Positions 1-14,446 of a stretch of DNA of 64,000 nucleotides are shown here, in pieces. Position numbers and translations under genes: made by a program. The DNA is from Datnioides undecimradiatus. Its lineage: Eukaryota; Chordata; Actinopteri; Lobotiformes; Datnioididae. The stretch is from positions 8,384,526 through 8,448,525 of the forward strand of contig WARS01000046.1 of the NCBI GenBank assembly GCA_008933995.1, in the 5' to 3' direction. The number at the start of each line of letters is the position of its first letter. Positions within the stretch are counted from its first letter, which is position 1. The notes under the pieces are model-generated. The model was not told the DNA's origin and searched no databases. It was given only the letters and a program-made list of their open reading frames with translations.

Positions 1-3000
1 GTTCTAGCTTCAGTGTAAGCAGTAAAACAGTATTATAACAATTCTTAATTTTCATCCAGACTCTCATTAGGGCTTGAACTTGTTGGTTTTTATCACAGTT
101 AGACCAATGAATCGGCCAAATATCAGGAAATATTAGCTTATATTGCTGATATTTGGTAAAAATGACAATAATACTGTACATCAGTTTCACCAGTTTGTCC
201 AGCTAATTGCGGGGACAAGTTTATTTTTCAGATGTAAAGTCTCCGGCTCTTGGTAAAACGTCTTTAATAAATCTAAAGTTAATCAAAAGGATATTTACAT
301 TTGTGTTTAAGTAAAAAACCTGGCTGATATATTCAAATGGTAATGTCTCAGTTCTGATTTGTGTGGAGGAAGAGGTTGTTCCTCTTGAGAACAGATGCAG
401 TTTGACCCTTTAAAAAACACATCACATAAATGGTTCAGTTTTAACCACTGAATGGGCATTTTGGGCACTTAGACAGGCGCAGTTACAAAGTCTATAATCA
501 TACGTACTGTTGTTTAAATTGTCATTATATAATTCAGTTAAATATTACTTTACATCATCGTTACATAACTCATAATAATGCTGTCTACAACAGAGTGTCT
601 CTTGTGAAGTTTATTTATTTATGTATTTTGCACATCGTGCCTCCACCACCTGCATAGTTGCACATACCTGTTACATGTATAAACCAAGCCAAGTGTTGTT
701 GATGCTGTACAGTCATTTTCACACTTCAGCTGACAGTGTGTGTCTGTGTGGAATTCTTGCTCCTGTGCATGTGTGTGTGTTTGTGCCTTTCCCTCCCGGA
801 TTTGGACTGTTGATGATGATTTGATGTGTCAGGTTTCATCTACACCTGTCCTTGCCAGAGACACTGTGAAATTAATTGAGCCAAAACATTAATTTGCTTA
901 AGGTTTCTCAAAACATCCAATCAGTCATTAACATCCTTCACATCAAATCTTGTGCTTTTTTTCTAAACTAATGTGCAATAGAGAGGAAATACCAGAGCAG
1001 AGCAAAATATCTGTATGTGTATGTGTGTGATTGAAGCAGAGAACGAAGACATCATTGGAACATGCTGCAGTGGAAGTTTATTATGAGGTTGTAAAAAAGC
1101 CTGTCTGCCGCTTTTTCAGAGAGCCTCTCTGAATTCATTTGTTCTATAGTGAGAATTATTAAATAGATCATCTGACAGTACAGTAATAATGCAATTAATT
1201 ATTCGCTGCTGGACTCCCTGTACAGTTTTAATTAGCTCTTTGCACAGCATCTGCCCATCAGAATTACACCAAAAAAATCTGACGTTTCATTTTCCAAGTG
1301 TCAGAACTGCTGGGGAACTGATGATAGCGGTGTTGGTGGACGGCATTTGATCTGTAAATAAGTCTGATGACATGCAGTTGATGGATTTTAGACGTTGTGA
1401 GGGATTAACAGGAAAACTGTGGTGATTTGGGGAATTTTTACAACCTTTTGTGTTCAGGAAAATATATGTGAAATGTCTCAAAATCATTGTCTACTGAATT
1501 TTTGCTGTGATTTTCATTTTAGTCAAAGAATACTTGATATTCAGTGAGAGTCGTCATCTTCCCACTTGGCTGTATTCACTCTTTACAGACTCAAGGAGCT
1601 GGAGGCCGGAGTGAATTGCTACCAACTCCACCCCTGTTTTATGTCAGAGGAACATGTAAAGGTGGAGGCAATACAAGCCAAGTCACTCTTTTACAGAGTA
1701 TGTCACTGGTGGTGGTGAAAGAGTGAATGGCAAGCCTAGCTCAAAACCAGAGTGGATTTATGTGGGATTGGATTCCTGATGGCTCCACTGAAAGGACCTG
1801 TTACACCACAGAGTCTGATGAAAGCTGGAAGGTGGAGGGGTGAATGAAGGCCATTGAAATGATGATGATTTAAAGCAGCAGTGAAGAGAACGTTTTTGAA
1901 ACAGTTGTGAGATGTTTGCCCATATGAATTGGCAAAATCTGATTGGTTTAGGTAACACCTTCAGTCAGCTGATTAAGCCGATAGTGGAAAAAGTTAAAAC
2001 TTAGTTTAAAGAGCAAGCATGAAAGATTGCCTTTCAGATTCAACCTTGGAGCCAAGATTCCATAAATCGCCACAGTTAACAGGACAGAAAAGTTCCTAGA
2101 GATTAAGTGTTACTGCGTTAGTGTTAAAACCTCTCATTGCAACAGTTTCCATCTCTGTGTGTTTGCTTTCACACTTACATATTTACTGTCTATGGCCTGC
2201 AGTGAGATAGCTGCATGTATCAAGAACTGTTAATGAGGTAATGCCCCACTGCAAACTGTGACCTAGATTAATACTGGAGTCCAGCACTGACCAGTCACAC
2301 CAATGGTGCTGTACAGTGGGAGCACTCTGCATTCATCTGAAATGCACTCTGCTCCAGCAGTGCATAGAAAAAGAGAACCAAAGCACAGCCCCTCTCTACA
2401 GCTCCCTCTCTCTCTGCACATATTTTTCATCCTAAAATATTTCAGTAAGCAGAAATCTGTGGTGTGTCTTTTGAGGTTACGAACAGACTTTGGGGATTAG
2501 ATTGAACAAGATGCATGTTCATTAAAAGCAGGTTCACATGAGGATAGAATCCCCCTGGACATCCCCTATGTAATGGTGGTGATGAGGATGTGGTGGATTG
2601 CTCAGTATTATGTATGAAAGACAGAATGACAGGATCACAAGTATATTTGAGGAACTGCAGCCAAGGACAAGCTGGCATGAGGGAAGCGGGCAGAAAGATT
2701 GCTCCAATATGGTCAAAATCTGTGAATGTAAGAGATTTTGACAGCGTGGGAAAGTGGAAGTGATGGAACAAATTAGAGTGGGAAGAAATGGCAGTGGCAA
2801 GTTCACTCATAGAAAAATAAAGGCAAACTGTGAGAGAAAAGATCACCCTGACTGAACCTTCACCAAGGTTTCTTAGTGGAAGAGAGTATTTGTGAAATGA
2901 TCTCAAGTTCAGCAGAACAATCACAGAGTTTCTGCCTACGTCCAGTTAAAAATAACCTAAGATACAGACTGTATATGTCAAAACTCTGCATGGCGAGATG

Positions 3001-3438
3001 CAATAAACTGAGGGAGTGTTATTTTTTTGTAATTTAGGAGAACAAATCCTTTAAAAGGGGTACATGAATAGGTGAACATGTTCAAATTTTTTGAACAATG
3101 CACTCTGGCAGGGGCACCCATGTGCACCCTGGTGCGTCCAGTGAGGTAGAAAACATTGTCTGCTCACAGACATCCACCTGTCTGACCCGCTGACCGTGAT
3201 GCTACAGTGTGCAGCCTTGTCACAGGATGACCTCGGTGACTCATGGTAGTCTGAGCAGTCTGCCTCTGCAACCCACCCTGCTCTCGCTCACCCACTGACA
3301 TAAGTTTTGTCTCGCTGCGCTCGTCTGCAATCCCTCTGTTTACTCTCCACTCTTGCATTTTTACTGTTTTCTCCTCCAGGGCCTCTATTCTTTCCACCAT
3401 GTTGCCATCTTCTCTCACATTTCTGCTTATGCAGTCTC

Positions 3439-3439
<1 letters not shown>

Positions 3440-3477
<38 letters not shown>

Positions 3478-3491
3478 CCTCTCTCTCTCTG
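3440..3491. repeat. (CT)n microsatellite
   Basis: An uninterrupted CT run of about 32 bases is followed by CTTTCTCC and a further CT run. It is simple-sequence DNA with strong purine/pyrimidine strand asymmetry. The serine/leucine-rich open frames that cross it are artefacts of the repeat. Confidence 0.95.
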
Positions 3492-6400
3492 TCTTTCATT
3501 CCTCTGTGTCTTTTCCCAGACCTACCCTGGTGGGCCTTGGTGTGCAGCAGGCGATGACAGTTGTATTAGCAGTCAATTGCGAGGTCACTTTCGCTCAGCC
3601 CCACTGAGGCTCAACAGCACTGTCTAAGCCACAGAAACAAAGAGGGAGGAAGATGAGGGGGCAGTAAATGGAAAATATTGAAAAACAGCAAGGAGAGAGG
3701 AATACACGTACTGTACCAAGAGAGAAGGATATAGAAGGGGGAAATGAAACAGAGTTGAGAGTGAAATGACAGTAAGAAAGTGAGAATGTATCTGATGTAA
3801 AAATGTGTCGAATACATCATTTTTAAGTACACTGAGTGTTTTACTTTCTGCTGTCTGAAATTTAAAAAAAAAATTGAAATCCTTTCGGCTTGGATGATTT
3901 TCATGACATGATCAGTGAACTCCACCTACGTATGTTTATGTTTATTTGCTGTAGTCCTTTCAGCTTGAATAAGGGAAGTGTGAGACTGGGAGTGTGGGTG
4001 TAAAATCTAATGTAGAGAACCCCGCCATCCCTTGATTGACATTTAATCGCCATGGCAACGAGTGGGCTGAGAGTGACTGCTCTCCCGAGAGCTTTTAGTC
4101 GCCAGGTTGCAAGAAAGAGGGAGAGGGAGGACTTTCTAAGTGAGCCTTGCTTCCGTCCTAGTCTTGTCTGCACCAAAAATTAACATTACATCTTCTAAAC
4201 CTGCCATGATGCAGATGTTCAACCCTCCTCTGACACCCCCCCATCCCCCACCAACCAGCTGTTGACCCTATTCAAATATAGCAGCCAGTCATGATTAAGT
4301 GTTGGACTCTGGTGGTGACTGTTGCAGCATTTTGGCTGCTAACCACCACCGCTATCGTTTCCTCTCTCAGTCTGGCTTCCAGCGTCATTGTGTTGATTAC
4401 AATGATCTGTGGTAGATCTCAGGTTCAGCGGAACAACACGATGACGGGACACTCTTTGGCTTCCAGATGGTGTTTGTCTCCTGTGTTGTGATCTGGCTGT
4501 GTTTCGTACGGCGTTGACTCATCCCACTGTCTCCCACTGCCTGAACTTCTGCCTTCCCACTATTGTCACTGTCTCTCTCTGTTTCTCTCTCTAGGCTCTC
4601 AGACACACGTCTCCTTGCAAGCTTTGCATAAAGTGTGGAGTCGGTGTGAACTGTCAAGCAAACAGCGATATGAGCAGTCGCTCCAATGTTTGTGCATGGG
4701 ATCCTGAGGAAGGGAGAAAGACAGGCGGGCGAGAGGACGGGGAATCCCTGAGAATCTGAACTATAATGCAGTGTTTCTTTTCAGTATCTGCTGTGTGCAG
4801 CATCTCTACTGTCAATCAAAGCAGATCCACAGTCATGAGACTTTCATCATCATTTTAGCAAAAAATGTGGCTCATGGCAAATCAGCAAAAATCTGCTTGG
4901 TTAGATTTAGCAACAGATAATGATGTGGGCTAAAGTAAGTTAAATATATTACATTTATGAAATTAATGTTTAGACTTTTCAGCACATAAATGGACACAAA
5001 CTCCAGTCTTCTGGGTGAAACTCCGGTGTTTGTTGGACCCATCCATCAACCCTAACCTCCACCTTCCACCCCACTCTCTTTATACTATATCACATGACAT
5101 TTTTTAGATATGGTGTTTGGATGCATCTGTCGTCCACTGAAACCAATGGAAAGGCCTGCCATATCATGTGTAGATGCACTGCTTGCATAATGAAGATCTA
5201 AAGTCTTGTAATTTGTTTGCAGATTGAAGAGACTGGGCTGCTCTCACACACACTATCCCAGTCCAGTTGCTTTTTATCCGCAGGTATCACTGGAGACTGG
5301 TGTAAAAAAGAGACACATCTAGTTACCATAGCATCCATTTGTAAGCACAAACCCCCTCTGCTGAGGTCCAAGTGTGGGGGCGTTTCAAGCCCTCTGCAGA
5401 TGGTGTCATTCCAACGCTCCACCCAGCAGGGGTCCACTCAATTTATTGGAGTCAGGGTGGGCGGATTCTTGAGTTGGTGTTTTGCACAAGATGTTTTGTC
5501 TTAATCTGCTTATTTGGCATGGTGATGAGAGGCAGGAGCCTCCCACAGAGATGCTCCATCCTCTGCTTAAAGGGGCACATCTGCTCTGGACAATAATGCC
5601 ATGCAGCTTCTACGGTCTCTACCTCATTTGTTTGATACATAACATGATGTGTGGTGATACTATTTAGCATCCTGAGGAAGGCTCCGTAGTCTAGGAAATA
5701 AAACTAAAAAAGTATGTTTGTTGTGACCTGAAAGGAGAATATAACAGATTTTTTTCTTTTTAGTAAAATAAAAGTGAATTGATTAATGTTTCTAAAGCGA
5801 TGTTTTCACCCATACTGCAACGATAGAATGGGACAATTCACAGGATTCAAACAGAATGTCTTTAAAATTATTGTTACATATTTTCTTTTTTCCTCCTTGA
5901 TGTTTCCTTTTATCTTTTCGGTTCTTCATAGCCCAAAAATGGTTGGAAATATTATTGCAACAGCATCCAGGAAGAATTTTTCTCAGGTCTGATGTACATT
6001 AATTAAAACAGGTAGCACTATCAAGGTTAAACTCCTGCTTTACAGTTCAGGGACACAGATCCAATAATGACCATTAAAACACCTCTATTTTAATCTAACA
6101 TCAAAGATAACAGATGATTTGGCTTCTGGAGCTGTAGGAAAGACTTACTCAAGTCATCAGATCTTCAAGACTATGTGCAAATTCTTGAAACTTAAATTTA
6201 TTCCCCCCTTTAGCTCCACTGAATTGTGAAGTTTAAGAAAGATGGCATGGAGAGAAAAAATCATAAAGAGCCCTAATGCAAGCTGGGTTTGGTGTAATTT
6301 TTGACATATTAAGTGGAGACGATGGCCTCTTAATGATGTGCCTCCTCTGGATCAATGCACAGAGGATGACAGGCTATATTAATGACCTATATAACACATC

Positions 6401-6678
6401 CCAGCAGTTCAGTCTTTTTTTAGTTTTATTTCCTAGAGTACACTGCAACCAGAGCTCAAGAGCAGAGGATACATGTGAATATCGCACACTGACTTTTTGG
6501 CTCCACCCACCATCACACGTCCTCTCTTTTTCTTTTTCTTTTTTCGCCTGTCAGGTGTCGTTCTGGTTACAGGCAGCTCCTCTGGGGTTTGGGTAAAGGA
6601 GATGTGTGTAAGGCCCGAGGCTGTGCTGTTACTGAGCCAGTTCTCCGCTCCTCTCTGGAAATTACAGTTTCTCTCACA

Positions 6679-6708
6679 GTCACTCACTCACTCACTCACT
6701 CACACACA
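6679..6708. repeat. (CACT)n short tandem repeat
   Basis: About six CACT units run into CACACACA. This is a plain tetranucleotide microsatellite. Confidence 0.9.
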
Positions 6709-6984
6709 GCCTGGTGGAGACAGAGGAAATTGACAAGGGACAGAGGGATGTGGGGTTAGAGGGATGACGGTGGACTTAACACACAAGCTCTGGAACTAGT
6801 GCATGCTATATCCAAGAGTGAAGACAGCTAACATTGGTTCAGCTGTATTGTGAAATTGCATCATCTATTTTTAGACAGATGTGGTACAAGTAGTCAGTAC
6901 TTGAAAGGAATACTTAAACTATCAATTCTTGTGTAATTCAGATACACATTTTTACAACATGTTGTGTTTTTATTGTGTTCATGC

Positions 6985-7520
6985 TCACAGCGCGGCTCTG
7001 TGGATGGCAATGTTTATCGGTCAGTAGATCCACCGCTTTGGTCCAGACAGATGGATCGGCATGACATTTAGCACATGACATTCATGGTACCCAGAGGACG
7101 CGTGCATGTGACTTTGGTGATCCCCTGACTTTTCCTTTAGTGTCACCATGAGGTTGACATTTGTGTTTTTGAGTCAATGTCTGGACAACTTTTGTATGGA
7201 CTTCCATAAAATTTGGTACAGACACCCATGTCCCCTCAGGATAAATTGTTAGAACTGTGATATTCTTCATTTAAATCTGTCCTGTGCTTTGATTTATGAC
7301 TTAACACCCACAAAACAACTGGTATCTTTCAAGTCTCAGCTGTAGTTTGTGTTCAGCGCTAATTAGATAATGCTATCACCCTGACATGAATGGAGTAAAC
7401 ATTATATCTGCCTGAAACAGTTTGTTAGCATTGTCATTGCAAGTTGTTACCATTTAGATAAAACACCGAATTGCTTAAACACAGCCTCACAGAGCCACTA
7501 TCACGGCTGTAGACCAGATA
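6985..7520 (-). repeat. Degraded teleost interspersed repeat, family B, copy 1
   Basis: This stretch shares ordered blocks with 27930-28060: TTTGTGTT close to a CTAAT or ATTATGCT block, then TAAACATTA followed by ATCTGC, then GTTAGC followed by TTGTCATTG. The block CACCATGAGGTTGACATTTG at 7144 belongs to a repeat I remember as common in percomorph genomes, but I cannot name its family. The same blocks occur in reverse complement near 58330. It is diverged and no coding potential was seen. Confidence 0.65.
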
Positions 7521-9289
7521 TGGCCAAACTTCTTTTATAATCTCTGGTTTTACTTTCCCTACTACATCAGTCATCAATAAAGGGGTTAAACATAACTGAG
7601 CAAGGTGGTGGTGGTAGCGGTGTATGCTGTGAAACATGCAACACTGACTCATAGCCCTAAGCAGTGAGTTAGCGTTAAAAGAACAATTTCCTCTGAGCAT
7701 CAGAAGAAAATGTAAATGGGCCAATAAGGTCCCTTTCTGAAGTTTGTCAGAAAATCCATAAAGTCAACAGGTATTGTGGCAGCAACAAACAGCATACACA
7801 GCAGATATGAACAAATAAAACAGGCAAAAACAAACCAGCGAAGCTGAGACACACACCACTGGCAAGAGGCTCTACTACTGCTGACCTCATATTTCCATCA
7901 CAGTAATTATTTTCTGCGTCACTTCAGGGCAACGCTTCTGCAACATTAAAATATTTTGATGATTTTGCTAATTTGAAACACAAAAAAATGTTTAACTCCC
8001 CTTGAAAAAGGTTATTGATACAAATTAGGGATAATAAACATAGATCGAGCATCAGCTCCTTGGCTAAACTACACTTAGGTTGGGTAGCCTACAAACATGT
8101 TGGCTGCCGGCACAGAAATATCCTATCTGACTGCCAAAGTAAGGAGGGATACGAGCCAGTGCATCTCATTAATGTAAGAAAAAAAAGATGTGTGCCATTG
8201 TTGCTCTACTCAACGTGAATTTTACTAAAGGCAGGATCCTTTTATGTCTGAAAGCAAATTAACAATGACTCAACTGCGGGAGTCCTATTGTCCACATAAA
8301 CTGGAAGGTGCATAAAAGATATGCATTTTTCTCTGTCTATTATATGAACTGAGGACAGAACACAATTAGATAAAACTATCTTTACACAAAAGTAAAAGAC
8401 AAGGGTGTTCTTATACATATTATTTGTTAGGCCCATGAAACATTTGAGTGATGATGAAAGAGTCTTTTGTGCTTGTAAAATTTAATGTTACTACTTGTTA
8501 ATACATAATTAACTGTGCTGTTTATGTTTATTCTTTTATAATAAAAAAAATATTTCTATGCTCTTACATCACTTTTTTCACATTAAGAAAACATCAAGGG
8601 AAGAAGAGCGACAAAACAGTTTGTCATCATGCTGGCAGGGTTTTTTTTCTGGTTCTCTTTCATAAAAAGAGCCTTGGCAAAATTGGGTAAGAAGACTGAG
8701 AGAGGAGAGATGAGAAATAAGGGAAACAGGGAAAACATAGAATGTGGAAAACAAAGAAAATTGGGTAAAGGACTGAGAGTGAAAAGCAAAGAAGTAAGGA
8801 ATTAAGGGCAAAAGCGAAGATGGGTTCAGTGTGGGTCACAACTGCGGAAGCCATGCCATGAAAGAGACTTTCTGAAGCATCTCTGCCCATGCACTATGCA
8901 AAGTGGGTTTGATCTCAGTCTCCAGGCCTCATGAATGCCTACTGATCTTGCTGGTTTTACTTTTAAATCTTGCCGTCACATCCTTTTACAATGTCTACAC
9001 AGCGTGACTTGACCCGGTTAAGACTATTCCTGTCTTGGTTGTAGTATGAGGTATTTATTTATTGATTGATTTGTTCCATTTTTGGCCTTGAATTGCACTT
9101 TTAAGATAGTGAGGACTTCACAGGGGCAAATCCACTACTGCAAGGTTAGATAATGTAATCATGCTGTTTAAGGATTTGTTAATGCTTTTCACATGAATGA
9201 CTCTGTGGGTGCTGATCTTTACAAAGATTTCAATAGCTTGACCTATTCAGCAAGTAAGTGCTAGACCTCCCAAACTTTAATGATCTCAC

Positions 9290-9645
9290 TTACATGTGTG
9301 TAAGGCAAATATAAGCTGCAGCCTGCAGACAGTTAGCTTAGCTTTGTATAATGGGAACGGGGGGAAACAGCTAGCCTAGCTCTGTTCAAAGCCTACAAAA
9401 TATGCCTCCCAGCACCTCTCAAGGTCAATACCTAATACATTTTATTTTGTTTGCTAAAGCCATTCAAAAGCAGGAGTGTAAAAAGGTTTACTTGGGCTGA
9501 GTGCAGTGGTTTATGCTAATTTAAGCTAATTGCTCAAGCTGGCTGGAGCTTTATATTTAACAGTTGGGGTACTGACCCTCTCATCTAATACTCATCTAAA
9601 CCTCTTACAGCAAAAAAGCGAATGAGCTCATGTTCTGTTGAAAGT
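9290..9645 (+). mobile_element. Foldback/MITE-like element, family A, copy 1
   Basis: The block GTTAGCTTAGCTT followed by GGGGGGAAACAGCTAGCCTAG near 9312-9380, then CAGCACCTCTCAAGGTCA near 9411, recurs in modified form at 55935-56045. The 3' part (9560-9645) resembles the inverted end of the same element, including CATCTAA and GCGAATGAGC. I infer a non-autonomous DNA transposon with long terminal inverted repeats, of a kind abundant in teleosts. No transposase is present. Confidence 0.6.
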
Positions 9646-9788
9646 GATTTGCTGAAGTCTAGCATGTACACCTTTAGCTGTTACTTTTTGTTACTTGTAA
9701 ACTTTATTCTTAGCAATGAAGTATCCACAGACCCAAAAGACAGTATACAAGCCAAGCCAGTTTGTTGACTTATCTTCCACAAGACTTC

Positions 9789-9995
9789 TCATTCCTGTTT
9801 GTCCTTCGGATCTGTAAGATGAAGTGGGTTGTATGCCGGTGGTACCTGGTCTGACTCTGGGTCATTGCACAGCCTCACAAGGTGAGCAACTGCCATTAAA
9901 GCCTCCACTAACGACTTATTGACAGGGTGCCACTGAGCATGCTCCATCCAGGGTGCTTCAAAGGTAGAGCTGGCAGCGCTGTGATGTGTTGTTCG
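9789..9995 (-). other. Unassigned protein-like open stretch, possible exon or gene relic
   Basis: The minus strand is open for about 70 codons, ending in TGA at 9789. The translation has balanced, globular-protein-like composition (for example APWMEHAQWHPVNKSLVEAL, then AHLVRLCNDPESDQ), unlike the low-complexity frames around it. There is no ATG at the upstream edge; the first in-frame Met lies inside the WMEH motif. I do not recognise the family. It could be an exon of a nested minus-strand gene, a piece of a retrocopy, or chance. No partner exon with matching phase was found nearby. Confidence 0.25.
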
Positions 9996-10327
9996 ATGGG
10001 ACAAGAGCGTTTGAAGTCAACTCTGGCTTGTCTCGCACCCTGACACTGACACACTGTGTAGAATACAGTAAAAAATAGGAAGACCAGGAAAAAACAAGCC
10101 TCTGAAGATGTACAGACATCTTTGAGATGAATTCTTTGTCATATAGCTGATGTATAGGGAGCAGCGTCCTTTGAAAAAGCTCTATATTTTGAGCTGCATC
10201 CATATATTTTTCCTCAGACTATACTGTGTCACTTACTTTGTGCATAGACCTGTTTTTGTGTATGTTTACTGAATACAGCTTGTGTTGCGTTTCTTTTCTT
10301 TCTTCTTGGTTTCTTTTACAGGAATGC

Positions 10328-10330
<3 letters not shown>

Positions 10331-10377
<47 letters not shown>
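10331..10377. repeat. (GT)n microsatellite
   Basis: About 23 GT units without interruption. It generates the CVCV and THTH pseudo-proteins seen on both strands. Confidence 0.97.
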
Positions 10378-10379
<2 letters not shown>

Positions 10380-10906
10380 GGCCCATGTGTGTCTTAGTGT
10401 GTGCTTTATAGTGCTGCTTATATCCTGGCCTGCTTTAGGAACACAACCCAACCGTAACATATTGAGCCTTTCTGAGGACATTTCTCTCTCTTGTGTGCTG
10501 CCTTTGATGGAAGTGTGTCACAGACTTGAGATGTAGCTGTTTGATGTGGTCTGATGCGAACTGGGAAGGTGACTTGGGTGCAAACACAGATAAGCATGCA
10601 CACACACACACTTGCTAATTATCTGCTCCCAGATGTTTAGTTTTGGGATGCACTGCTAGTGTGGCACAGAGGGAATCCATATAACAGCGCGCCAACAGAG
10701 AAATAAGGTTACTAGAATGAGCTTGTTTATTAACTGGGCCCGTTTCAAACCCCCTGTTTCTTGTATTCTCTGTGCTTTGTGTACAGTTCAGAACATTATC
10801 TGGATTCATGTTTGCTGGCTGGATAGTTGATTAAACACAATGTAGGAATGCGCAACATATCCAAGATTGTGATCCAATTCAGGCTAATTACAAATGAGGT
10901 GTTCCA

Positions 10907-10909
<3 letters not shown>

Positions 10910-10949
<40 letters not shown>
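10910..10949. repeat. (TG)n microsatellite
   Basis: A second perfect TG run of about 20 units, roughly 530 bp after the first. Confidence 0.97.
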
Positions 10950-13900
10950 TTTTAGTTGACAAATTCACAAATCATGTCGTTCAAATCACAGTTGGATTCA
11001 GTTTCTAATTTAAATCTATTTAATTCAATTTTAATTCAGTCAGAGATATTGTTATATATATTTCAGTGAGAATACCCATTTTGCTTGGATAAGAAAGAGA
11101 ACTAGTGCTGTTAACTGTACAATGAATTCTCTAACCTGGTGCATTATTAACAATATTAAAGTTTACATTACAAATTGACCAAAGCAGTTACCCTCTATAC
11201 TGTAAAGCAGTCAACAAAAATAATGTCTCGTAACCAAACAAAACCGAACACTTCCTGTTGCCCCTTTATATGAAAAGCATTTAACTGGTAAAAATGAGTT
11301 GACTTTTATTATGAAAAAGTCACAGGAAATGTAATGTGATATCAGCACCTCAGTCTCCAGAGCAAGACAACTGTCATTTAGGATTTTTTTGACTGCCAAC
11401 AGTTTAAAATATTGCAAGGAAAGTAAAAAAACAAGAGGGCGCGGCCACAGTGACAGTTTAGATGACGAGCAGCAGGCAACAGGCAACGCGCCTCCAGCTC
11501 CACATTGACGTAACCAATCTATGGATGTTATGAATCTTGGAGCATCCACAGATCAATTTGAATCAAAAAATCAATATAGATAGATTTAACAAGGCTTTAT
11601 TGAAATGTATTTAAAGACAGAAAGCCCTTTAAAATCTCTGCTTCATGGACTGTCAGCCACCACTGCAGTCTTGAGAATCATTGTTGCTGCTCATATTTTC
11701 AATTTGAAATTGCCACCTTTTTAATTGTGGGCTTAAATCAACTGAAGACGTCTGGACAGTGCTTATCTTTCAGGTAAAGCAGAGAACAGAACAAAGCCTG
11801 AAATTATGGAAGCTAATACAATATATTGGCGTTGATATGTATCATGCGAAGGCACGTGAATGAGTTGTGGTGGGCCACCGTATCATGCAACTGTGGATGC
11901 TGCCGGGCAGGTTGTTACAGTGACACGTTGTTGGAGCAGATTAAGAAATAGTCATTGATTTGTGTTTATAACACACTAGCTAGCCACTTTGTTTGAACTC
12001 ATCTTGAGCTCTAAGAGTTTTAATAATATACCCACTATGATTACTATGGAGTGGATATATAGATAGTTTGATCATTTTAAAAATACAGTTTGAAACCTAA
12101 TGCCTTAAACTAATGCCAGTAAAGTTGCAGCGCAATTGTGGTTGACTTGAAATATCCCAAAATTCCCATAAAAAACATACAAGAACATTAAATCTTAACT
12201 ATAATAACAGTATCAGTAGCGTATGACGTGAAGGGAGCACACAGTGCTGGTATGAGTGTATCAGCCACATAGTGAGAAGTGTCAAGTTCAAATGGTCAGA
12301 CTGTACGCATACATGAATGATTGGACATTGTCAGCTGGTATCTGAGCAGCTGATGAATGAGCCACTCATTGGTGAAGCATGAATGAAGCAGCTGATGACT
12401 GAACTAAAGCTGTGCTGCACGTGTGAGCAAGGCCTTGTGGTCCTCACGAGAAAAATGATGCTATTGGTTGTATGGCCTCATTAAAAGCAAAAGACATTAT
12501 AAATGCCGTTTTATCCGTCAGCTTCAATCATGATCCATCTTGCTGTCTGGGCTCACCACCTGCAAGGCAGTTAGGAGTCTTAGTGTAGTAGCAGCCATAT
12601 AGACTCCTGACTCTCAAAACTTGCTTTTCAGGCACAGAATCCTTTGTAAGTGTTATCATTTGTTAATCAGTGAATTGTCTTGTGATCAGTTTTGCAAAAC
12701 AAAGACCTTATGAATAAATTAGAGCCTGTAACTGAGAATGTCTGACACACACAAGCAGTTGTCTAGGACATAACAGATGGCCGTGTTGCAACAGCGAATG
12801 ATGACACACAATTGTATGCAGATCACACTTGGGTATATCAAGTGGTGTGTGGATGTTGATTTACTCTGCTTGTGTTGCAAATGTGCAGTGTATTTTCCTC
12901 TAGGTAGAAAAAGAAAATCAAAAAGAAAAACAGTTGTTATAAAAATGGAATGGCTTCAAAACTTCATGGTCAACCAGTTTCACCCTGCTAATATTTTAAA
13001 GGTAGAGAGAAAACTTTGGAAGGATTTTCGCCCTGCATGGCCTTGTAGGTGAACACAGGTACCACCACAGTGTAGCTCTTTTGGTTCAGCTGTCCACTTT
13101 AGATATACATCGACATTCCCTTGTCAGAGACGAACACCTTATCCCACAGTGAAGGAGACAAAGATGTCAACGTGGCCTCTCTACCTCTTTCTGTCTCTCC
13201 ATCTCTGTCACTGTCTCTCTGTCTCTTTCACGTTTCATGTGCTTCCAGGGTGCTGATATTGACAGCTTGTTTTTCCCCACAAAGTGCTGAGTTTTTTGAG
13301 AGACTGTCGCTTCCCATTTGCTATTTAATATTTCAGTGTGAGGTGATTCTGGTTGTTGTTGCTACAGGGTCTGCTACAGGGATCAGGGGCTCTGGTGGCT
13401 TGCATGAAAAACAATTTTTGTGCAGTATAGGCTGATGTGGAAAAGTTTGAATGAAAATTAAGTTTTTGATGGTTGTAGGACCACAATGTCCTTTTATCAA
13501 TAAATTATATCTTATTATACTAGTGTAGGAACTGAAATGTATGTAGCAAATGTAAATCCCACATATTTATTGCTGGTATGTTTGTAGTTTCTAAAACATT
13601 GAAAATATTGGTTGAAAACTGACTGACTGATGTTTTAATGTAATAAATAATTTCAGCATCTTAAATACACACTTGTTAGCCCTTGCGTTATAAGAAAAAA
13701 TATGAAAACTTGTTTAGTTTCGCTTCTAGGATGAGAACTTATCTAAATCGTCTCTTGGGTAATGTTGGCTGGATTGCTTAGGTAAACCATATCAATAAAG
13801 TCAGACAGGGCTGCTAACATTAGCTCAAACTCTGACAACAACCAGAACCAGCTGTCACACAGTGGTTCAATAACACGATGAAGGCTCTAGTTGTTGAGTT

Positions 13901-14427
13901 TACCCTGTAACCAGATAAATTGATGCATTCAGTTAATGATAGGTTGTGGACATGGAAGTAACACCCTCTAAACTTTTTTTTAAAGTATCACTTTTTGGCT
14001 TTGGCTCCGGCATGTTGAAAGAACGCTTGACAGGCTCTGACGTAAAGGTTCTCTGCTCGATCGGTCACTTTTTATGGTGAAACAGACACTGTCCACATGC
14101 ATAAAGTTGGTGGAAGGTTTTTCATCTGTTTCACCTTGATTGTTTTCATCTGTAGCTTAATTCTGCTTAATTTACAGCTTTCACAAGGTCTTAATGTAGC
14201 AAGACAAGAGAAAATCCTATTTTTATTTTTTTTTTACCAGAGCTGAATGCCACTTCCAACAGAAGCCTGTGTGATTTAGATTTCCCTCCTTGATGTTAAA
14301 GCATGAGTAGGGTTTTGCCTAGCCTCCCTGAGAGAGCACTGGAGTAATAGCAGCTGCTCAGTCCTGATTAGAGCCACCGTCCTTACAGAGCCAGGCCCAC
14401 ACATCTCTGTCCTACTTTCTCTTCCTC

Positions 14428-14446
14428 TCCTCCTCCTCCTCCTCCT
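14428..14446. repeat. (CCT)n trinucleotide repeat
   Basis: About six CCT/TCC units sit within a wider pyrimidine-rich stretch at 14405-14470. The arginine-rich minus-strand frame here is a by-product. Confidence 0.85.

Noticed and set aside
2442..2924. 160-codon minus-strand open frame
   Set aside because: Long, but the translation has no recognisable motif, no splice context and an Ser/His/Pro-rich skew. It may be part of an old repeat.
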